Position numbers and translations under genes: made by a program
Assembly (NCBI RefSeq): GCF_018860915.1
Contig: NZ_JAHKQD010000055.1
Coordinates: 124,001 to 188,000 of the forward strand
Direction: 5' to 3'
Source of the DNA: Colwellia sp. C2M11
Lineage (GTDB): Bacteria; Pseudomonadota; Gammaproteobacteria; Enterobacterales; Alteromonadaceae
Length of the DNA stretch: 64,000 bases
The notes under the pieces: model-generated
What the model was told of the DNA's origin: nothing
Seen by the model: the letters and a program-made list of their open reading frames with translations, nothing else
The model's database searches: none
Shown: positions 59,141-64,000 of the stretch, piece by piece
Numbering within the stretch: position 1 is the first letter of the stretch
Layout: every line of letters starts with the position of its first letter

Positions 59141-59335
59141 ATGAATATCAACAAAAACAAATCAATCTTGGTTTTAACACTTATTGCTGCTTTAAATTTA
59201 ACAGCTTGTGCAGACGACCAAGTAGAAAATGCAGGTGAAAAAGTTGATGAAGTGATATCTGATACCGGCAATGCTATAGAAGATGCCTGTGAAAATGTAA
59301 AAGATGAAGTAGGTACTAAAGACAAAGACTGTTAG
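59141..59335 (+). CDS. Small entericidin-like lipoprotein
   Basis: 64 aa. Signal sequence with lipobox LNLTAC (Cys near residue 23), so the mature protein is about 41 residues, anchored by lipid. The acidic mature part GEKVDEVISDTGNAIEDACE recalls the GEDISDGGNAI pattern of entericidin A/B. Two further cysteines (DACENVK and the terminal DC) are extra. Preceded by a GGAG Shine-Dalgarno. Entericidins are osmotic-stress/stationary-phase proteins; the relation here is by pattern. Confidence 0.75.
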   Translation: MNINKNKSILVLTLIAALNLTACADDQVENAGEKVDEVISDTGNAIEDACENVKDEVGTKDKDC

Positions 59336-59437
59336 TTTTTAATCCTAACCATAAATACTGTTACTTATACGTAGCAGTATTTTTTTGATCGTAGTACTTA
59401 ATAATTAAATGCTATTTATTAAGTAGGAAGAAAAATA

Positions 59438-59932
59438 ATGAGCAATCCCCTTCACTTATTCATCAGAAAAATTTTTGCCCTATCATTTACACTAATTTTT
59501 TTAGGATTAGCCGCTGCTATTCTTATATCTTTAGTAATTAATGTATTTGATGGCATTGCAAGTGATATTGATATAATGCAAATATTTTTAAGTAGTATCA
59601 ATACTGGTGTAATAGGTCTAGCTGTTTTTGAACTTGCATTGGTTATTAATAAAGAATATTCAAGTAATAAAGAAGATAAACAAGAAGATAAACAAGAAGA
59701 TAAACAAGAAGATGATACTATTGCTACATTAAGAAGAACAATGCCTAGGTTTATTGGCACCGTATGCGTTGCATTATCACTTGAGGGGTTAATTATGGTT
59801 ATAAAATATAGTCAATTAGATCTCGCGGGCAACCTATATTATCCAGTAGCGGTAATATCTTGTACTGCTCTATTATTAAGTGCTTTAGGTCTGTTTTTAT
59901 ACTTAACAAGTAAGCATACAGCCCACTCTTAA
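59438..59932 (+). CDS. Four-helix membrane protein with an internal KEDKQED repeat
   Basis: 164 aa, not recognised. Two hydrophobic segments (about residues 12-35 and 45-70), then a charged loop with a perfect 4-residue repeat (KEDKQEDKQEDKQED, about 78-92), and two more segments (about 100-120 and 130-158). The loop is predicted cytoplasmic. Similar short proteins occur in marine Alteromonadales as hypothetical membrane proteins. In the stress-associated group but with its own Shine-Dalgarno (GTAGGAAG). Confidence 0.75.
   Translation: MSNPLHLFIRKIFALSFTLIFLGLAAAILISLVINVFDGIASDIDIMQIFLSSINTGVIGLAVFELALVINKEYSSNKEDKQEDKQEDKQEDDTIATLRRTMPRFIGTVCVALSLEGLIMVIKYSQLDLAGNLYYPVAVISCTALLLSALGLFLYLTSKHTAHS
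59672..59707 (+). repeat. Three perfect 12-bp tandem repeats inside the preceding gene
   Basis: Unit GAAGATAAACAA three times plus a partial GAAGAT. In-frame, so copy-number change would alter loop length by four residues without a frameshift. Confidence 0.9.
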
Positions 59933-60018
59933 TTTGATAACTTAAATGAACTGAATGATAGAAGAAAATAGTAACCCCCTCACCCGAAATATAAAAAGGA
60001 CGCATCAAAAGAAGTACT

Positions 60019-60603
60019 ATGAGCATTCAAGAAAAGGTTAAGAAAAAAACACATCAGTTCGTTGAGTCTAAATATATGCTTAGTAGTATTACTACCGCAT
60101 CATTTTTAGAATCAACCATAGTACCTATACCTTTAGAAGCTGTTTTAGTCCCTTTAATGCAAGCACGTCGAGACAAGCTTTGGCTTATTTCCCTTATGGC
60201 TACTTTAGGGTGTATTATTGGTGCTTTATTTGGCTATGCTATGGGCTATTTTTTATTTGACGCCGTTGGTGATTGGATTATAAGTACATTTTCAACTCCT
60301 GAGCAATTTGAGAATATTAAACAAAGCATGCAAAAACAAGGTTTTTGGTTTGTCATAACCTTAGGCATTGTGCCGGTACCATTTCAAATCGCGATGCTTG
60401 CGGCAGGCGCAACTAAATACTCACTTACGCTCTTCTTAATCGCAGCAACTATTTCGCGATCTATCCGTTATTTTGGTTTGGCAATTCTAGTGTATTACGC
60501 AGGTGACAAAGCTGAGAAAATGATCCGTAAACATAAAACTAAAACAATGATTATCTTAACTGTATTTATAATAACAGTATGGGGTGTCGTCAGCTTTATT
60601 TAA
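60019..60603 (+). CDS. VTT/DedA-like membrane protein (YqaA type)
   Basis: 194 aa inner-membrane protein with the VTT (SNARE-associated) domain, a family that includes DedA flippases for undecaprenyl phosphate and YqaA. FLESTIVPIPLEAVLVPLMQ and ATLGCIIGALFGYAMGYFLF form the first re-entrant helices; GIVPVPFQIAMLAAGATKYS holds the second; SRSIRYFGLAILVYYAG follows. The function is inferred as lipid or membrane homeostasis. Confidence 0.85.
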   Translation: MSIQEKVKKKTHQFVESKYMLSSITTASFLESTIVPIPLEAVLVPLMQARRDKLWLISLMATLGCIIGALFGYAMGYFLFDAVGDWIISTFSTPEQFENIKQSMQKQGFWFVITLGIVPVPFQIAMLAAGATKYSLTLFLIAATISRSIRYFGLAILVYYAGDKAEKMIRKHKTKTMIILTVFIITVWGVVSFI

Positions 60604-60854
60604 TAATTTTATAACAGCTTACCTAGAACCCTCTCCTCATACGATACCTGAAAATAATTTAGGCTGTAGAAGTAATTTATTCTTAAGGCTCAAGGATATT
60701 GACAATAAATAATAATGAGAGCTTAAATGAAAGCTTAGAGTTGATAAAAAGGATTAATAATCTCACAATTAATTTAACAGTAAATTAACTAAAGAAAAGT
60801 TAAGCAGCGATGAGCAACACAAGTAATCTACAAGGTAATACACTAAATATTCTG

Positions 60855-61115
60855 CTACTGTAATTTAAATAAAATATTTATTAGGGCTGTCCATTCAGGT
60901 TTTGATGAACTGTGTGTAGAATTATGACTATCATTTAATAATCCTTTAGCTAAACCAGCACCAAACGATGCTGCAAGCCCTTTTTCTGATGCCAATAAAT
61001 TTTTCATGTTAGATTTGGCTGATAAGCTATTGTGCTTATCTAGCGCTGAAGCTGCGGTATATATTTGTTGAGTTTCTTCAACTTTTTTAATTTCGTTTTT
61101 GAGGATAAATTTCAT
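60855..61115 (-). CDS. Small protein in the YqjK position
   Basis: 86 aa, family not recognised. Starts MKFILKNEIKKVEETQQIYT and ends in KPEWTALINILFKLQ; one weak amphipathic segment (LAASFGAGLAKGLL). One base separates it from the YqjE-like gene upstream, so it is co-transcribed. In E. coli the matching third gene is yqjK, which also follows yqjD-yqjE; no real sequence likeness can be claimed. Confidence 0.65.
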   Translation of the reverse strand: MKFILKNEIKKVEETQQIYTAASALDKHNSLSAKSNMKNLLASEKGLAASFGAGLAKGLLNDSHNSTHSSSKPEWTALINILFKLQ

Positions 61116-61116
61116 A

Positions 61117-61536
61117 CTATTCCCCTTCTATAATATCTGTAACTGTCGAATAAAAACCGACTAACTCCCATACAGATTTTAATTGTTTAAATAACCATAA
61201 ACCAAACAAGACATTAATTATTAATAAAATAACAATAGATAAACTAATAGAGTGAATAAGCTCATAAACCACTAAGCCTGCGCCAATATTTAATAGTATC
61301 CATATTACTGCAGCTATAACAACGAGTGTTAAGCTAATAGCAAAAGATAATAAAATAGCACTGAGGCTAAGTTTAGCCTCAGCAACTACAAGGTTCTTAG
61401 ACGCGATTAGTTTAGCAATTTTACTTCCAAATAACGCTTCAATACTTTCATATGTCTTGGTGAATGATGCTGATTGTGCGTTTGAATCATCATGAGGGGG
61501 TTGTTTGAAAACGCCCTCTTGCTCTGGAGTTTTCAT
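61117..61536 (-). CDS. yqjE: YqjE-like/phage-holin-III-family membrane protein
   Basis: 139 aa with two long hydrophobic helices (LSAILLSFAISLTLVVIAAV and SLSIVILLIINVLFGLWLF), preceded by a polar 50-residue part (FGSKIAKLIASKNLVVAEAK). This layout fits the Actinobacteriophage-holin/YqjE (DUF1469) family, which despite the name is not phage-linked. Immediately downstream of the YqjD-like gene, as in E. coli yqjD-yqjE. Confidence 0.78.
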   Translation of the reverse strand: MKTPEQEGVFKQPPHDDSNAQSASFTKTYESIEALFGSKIAKLIASKNLVVAEAKLSLSAILLSFAISLTLVVIAAVIWILLNIGAGLVVYELIHSISLSIVILLIINVLFGLWLFKQLKSVWELVGFYSTVTDIIEGE

Positions 61537-61553
61537 ACTAATTTACGCCTATA

Positions 61554-61868
61554 TTATTTTCTTTTTAAAAAACTTGAAACCAACATACCTACTGAAAATG
61601 CGATACCAGCAGAAGCGACAGGATTTTCAATCGCATACTTTTTAACAGCTGACTTATTCCACTTGTCTTCTATTTCACTTTGCTTTTTCACAAATGTTTC
61701 TGAGCTATTATGTGCTGTTTCACGAATAGACTCCTCCGCTGAACCTACTTTTTCAGCTAATGCATCAACCGAATGATGCAATGAATCTTGTAATTTATCA
61801 GTCACTGAATGATCTTCTTGTATCGTTTTCTTAGTTGGAGTACTTACTGTTTTTTTAGTCGCTGACAT
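61554..61868 (-). CDS. yqjD: ElaB/YqjD/DUF883-family protein
   Basis: 104 aa. A soluble, charged coiled-coil-like part (TDKLQDSLHHSVDALAEKVG to KQSEIEDKWN) is followed by one C-terminal membrane segment (NPVASAGIAFSVGMLVSSFL) ending in basic KRK, the family hallmark. E. coli YqjD is a ribosome-associated, stationary-phase inner-membrane protein. First gene of the three-gene minus-strand operon. Confidence 0.85.
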   Translation of the reverse strand: MSATKKTVSTPTKKTIQEDHSVTDKLQDSLHHSVDALAEKVGSAEESIRETAHNSSETFVKKQSEIEDKWNKSAVKKYAIENPVASAGIAFSVGMLVSSFLKRK

Positions 61869-62341
61869 AGTAATTTTTCCTTTTGTCGTTTAATAGAACG
61901 ATGCAATTCTCATTGCCCTCGCTATAGTGGTGCAACTATCAAACCAATATTTAAATGCTTAATTATCAATAACATATTGTTTTACTTTTGTTTTAAAAGT
62001 AATCTTAATGAAAAGTTTACAAAAGAAATTGAATAATTTTCACTCTATTAACTATGGACCGTAAATCTATAAGTAGTTGATAAGTAAAATTCAAACAACT
62101 AATAACATAGTACTATATGGAGGTAGCCGTGGCATTAGCAGCGAATAATGGTAAAGTTGTTCGCTACACGTAAAGTGGGTACCGATGATCTTAAGATATT
62201 TAGCTAAATAAGTTAGTAAAAAACAATAGCGATATTTATTTCAGGTATGATAATAAAGTATAAGTGTCTAGTTAGAATAGACTTTCTTATAATACAACGA
62301 AAAAATAATACTAAAGAATAATTCAATAATTAGGATATAAA
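61869..62341. other. 473-bp gene-free region
   Basis: Divergent region between the YqjD-like operon and the EEP-family gene. No full gene; it contains the mini reading frame at 62129-62173. Confidence 0.5.
62129..62173 (+). pseudogene. 14-codon mini reading frame with strong Shine-Dalgarno
   Basis: GTG start seven bases after GGAGG; reads VALAANNGKVVRYT then TAA. Removing one base near 62168 joins it to RKVGTDDLKIFS, so it may be a frameshifted small gene, or a leader peptide. Function unknown. Confidence 0.3.
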
Positions 62342-63418
62342 ATGCTTTCTGCTATAACGGCCCTAACATTTTTATTTGTTATCGCAACCATTATACCTTT
62401 ATCACGCAGCTCTCATTGGCTGCTACGAGCCTTCGATTTTCCGCGATTACAATTTATTATTTGTGGCTTTATTTTACTCATCAACCAACTGATTTTTATG
62501 AAAATATCTACTATTTTATTCTTTGTTTGCTTTAGTCTAACGATATTTTCCATCGCTTGGCAATTATGGTGGGTTTTACCTTACACCAGGTTTTGGCATA
62601 AAGAAGTTGAATCATCAAAAGACAATGATGAAAAAAATCAATTAACAATTCTTAATTTCAATGTTCTTATGACGAATAGAGATGCTAAGGCCTTAGTAGA
62701 ACTAGTTAAACGTCATAATCCTGATGTACTCGTCACCTTAGAGACTGATATATGGTGGGAGAATGCTCTGAGTACGCTAACCAATGAAATGCCTTATACT
62801 ATTAATTGCCCTTTAGATAATTTATATGGCATGCATGTTTTTTCTAAACTTCCTTTGGCAGAGCAAGAAATTAAATATCTTGTTGAACAAGATATTCCGT
62901 CAATGCATACCTTGATAACACTCAGAAATGGCACTAAAGTTCGCGCTCACTTTCTTCATCCAGCGCCACCTAGTCCGACAGAAAATGAGCGTTCTTCAGA
63001 GCGCGATGCGGAATTGATAATGGTAGCGGAGAGCATTGCTAAAACTGAACAACCTGTAATAGTTTCTGGCGATCTTAATGACGTAGCTTGGTCGTCTACA
63101 ACCCGCCTTTTTAGAAAAATAAGTGGTTTGTTAGATCCTCGTATAGGTAGAGGTATGTTTAATACTTTTCATACCTCATATATATTTGCGCGGTGGCCTT
63201 TAGATCATATATTTCATAGTAAGCACTTCACGTTAGCTAAAATTAAGCGCTTACCTTCTATAGGCTCAGATCATTTTCCACTACTTACAACACTCTCATA
63301 TAATCCTAACAAAAAACAAAAAGGAATCACCGCTGAGCCTGAAGATATAAAAAGAACAAAGGATATTACCCAAGTAGAAAATGTTAGCCATCATGATGTA
63401 CCAGAGCCAGGTGAGTAG
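62342..63418 (+). CDS. Membrane-anchored endonuclease/exonuclease/phosphatase-family protein
   Basis: 358 aa. Three hydrophobic segments in residues 1-80 anchor it, and the EEP domain follows (about 98-330): LTILNFNVLMTN (Asn), VLVTLETDIWWENAL (metal Glu), VIVSGDLNDVAWSS (GDLN), and RLPSIGSDHFPLLTTL (SDH catalytic His). All key residues are kept. Location of the catalytic part is probably periplasmic, so it could act on extracellular nucleic acid or phospholipid. Ends with a short acidic tail. Confidence 0.85.
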   Translation: MLSAITALTFLFVIATIIPLSRSSHWLLRAFDFPRLQFIICGFILLINQLIFMKISTILFFVCFSLTIFSIAWQLWWVLPYTRFWHKEVESSKDNDEKNQLTILNFNVLMTNRDAKALVELVKRHNPDVLVTLETDIWWENALSTLTNEMPYTINCPLDNLYGMHVFSKLPLAEQEIKYLVEQDIPSMHTLITLRNGTKVRAHFLHPAPPSPTENERSSERDAELIMVAESIAKTEQPVIVSGDLNDVAWSSTTRLFRKISGLLDPRIGRGMFNTFHTSYIFARWPLDHIFHSKHFTLAKIKRLPSIGSDHFPLLTTLSYNPNKKQKGITAEPEDIKRTKDITQVENVSHHDVPEPGE

Positions 63419-63493
63419 TATTAAGTAGGAAAATATAAGCTCATAATCGTTAAAATTACCCATTGAAGCACCTAAAACAAGGTTGGAATATAA

Positions 63494-64000
63494 GTGACAT
63501 CAATCCCAGAAGAAAAAAAGACTGTAAATAAAAGCTTAGTTTGTCATATTACACTAACAGTTCTCGCTGTTATTTATACTGCATACTTTGCACAAGAATT
63601 AATTCTACTTTTAGTCGCTTCAGCGTTAATATCATTGTTATTAAGTTCAGGGGTTAATACCTTGGAGCGCTTTTATGTTCCAAGAGTATTGGGCGCGATA
63701 TTTCTATTAAGTTGCTTAATTGTGCCTACCAGTGCATTAGTCAGTCAATTAGAAGAGCCGGTCACGAAATGGACAAAAATGCTCCCCAAAATTTCTACGC
63801 ATATTTCAGAAAAGCTAGATGAATATCAAAATATTATCGACACTGAAAGTACTGATAATGTAAATAGTACACAAGAAATTAGCGATAGTTGGTTTTCATG
63901 GTTCAAAGAAAAGCCTAAAATTTCCAATAACTCTGAAAATAAATCGATGATTCAAACTCAATTGAAGGAATCATTATTTTCTTTTGCTGCTGAATTTATG
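63494..64000 (+). CDS. AI-2E/PerM-family transporter, 3' end beyond the window
   Basis: GTG at 63494 opens 169 codons that run to the last base without stop. Hydrophobic segments VCHITLTVLAVIYTAYFAQE and LILLLVASALISLLL, then SSGVNTLERFYVPRVLGAIF, are the N-terminal pattern of the AI-2E transporter (UPF0118/PerM) family. A charged, Ser/Asn-rich loop follows (about residues 110-150). The family includes exporters of AI-2 and Na/H antiporters; substrate unknown. 75 bases after the EEP gene, maybe co-transcribed. Confidence 0.8.
   Translation, partial: MTSIPEEKKTVNKSLVCHITLTVLAVIYTAYFAQELILLLVASALISLLLSSGVNTLERFYVPRVLGAIFLLSCLIVPTSALVSQLEEPVTKWTKMLPKISTHISEKLDEYQNIIDTESTDNVNSTQEISDSWFSWFKEKPKISNNSENKSMIQTQLKESLFSFAAEFM

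Noticed and set aside
61117..61536. Phage holin indicating a prophage
   Set aside because: The holin-family name comes from YqjE-like membrane proteins; the context is yqjD-yqjE and no phage genes are nearby.

Overview
The window is an AT-rich chromosomal segment of a marine gammaproteobacterium of the order Alteromonadales. Gene content, gene order and protein sequences look most like Colwellia or a close Colwelliaceae relative; this is an inference from synteny and protein similarity recalled by eye, not a database result. Most of it is ordinary core genome with no prophage, CRISPR array or intact transposase. Several start codons are TTG or GTG (ybeZ, lnt, the M16 protease, rlmJ).

Layout: 1-8.4 kb holds the 3' part of purB, then ubiF on the minus strand, divergent from the conserved miaB-ybeZ-ybeY-corC-lnt operon (tRNA and rRNA maturation, ion homeostasis, lipoprotein acylation). 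8.4-12.3 kb holds a minus-strand signalling pair (REC-CheC-like protein and PAS-GGDEF diguanylate cyclase), an exported thiol peroxidase and a small heat-shock protein preceded by a sigma-32-like promoter and a ROSE-like RNA thermometer. 12.3-19 kb carries aroC, prmB, smrB, sixA and an M16 protease. 19-24 kb is a very large periplasmic-propeller sensor with PAS, GGDEF and EAL domains, followed by an 11-G homopolymer.

24-39 kb looks like one functional unit for uptake and CoA activation of an unidentified carboxylic acid: a DcaP-type porin, a complete LivKHMGF-type ABC transporter, a long-chain acyl-CoA-synthetase-like ligase, a PaaK-like ligase and a PaaI-like thioesterase, all on the minus strand. 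Next to it lies a CrbS-type transporter/histidine kinase and a CrbR-type response regulator (acetate-switch family). 39-57 kb contains SOS-controlled sulA (operator inside a 40-bp inverted repeat), a YgiQ radical SAM protein, two DEAD-box helicases, upp, a kinase-like protein, an orphan accessory gene with a MITE-like element upstream, the ABC-F factor ybiT, rlmJ, an FMN glutamate-synthase-like protein and gltX.

57.2-58.5 kb is a tRNA cluster next to gltX (Val-Asp-Asp-Asp-Val-Val) that runs into a tandem array of decayed tRNA-Val copies. 58.9-61.9 kb is a group of small membrane or envelope proteins of stress-associated families (DUF1328, entericidin-like lipoprotein, VTT/DedA, YqjD/YqjE-like). 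The window ends with a membrane-anchored endonuclease/exonuclease/phosphatase-family protein and the 5' part of an AI-2E/PerM-family transporter.

I did not find a convincing new multi-gene system. The least explained items are the pseudo-tRNA array, the orphan gene at 47.1-48.3 kb with its flanking inverted repeat, the paired sigma-32/ROSE control of the small heat-shock gene, and the substrate of the porin-Liv-ligase locus.
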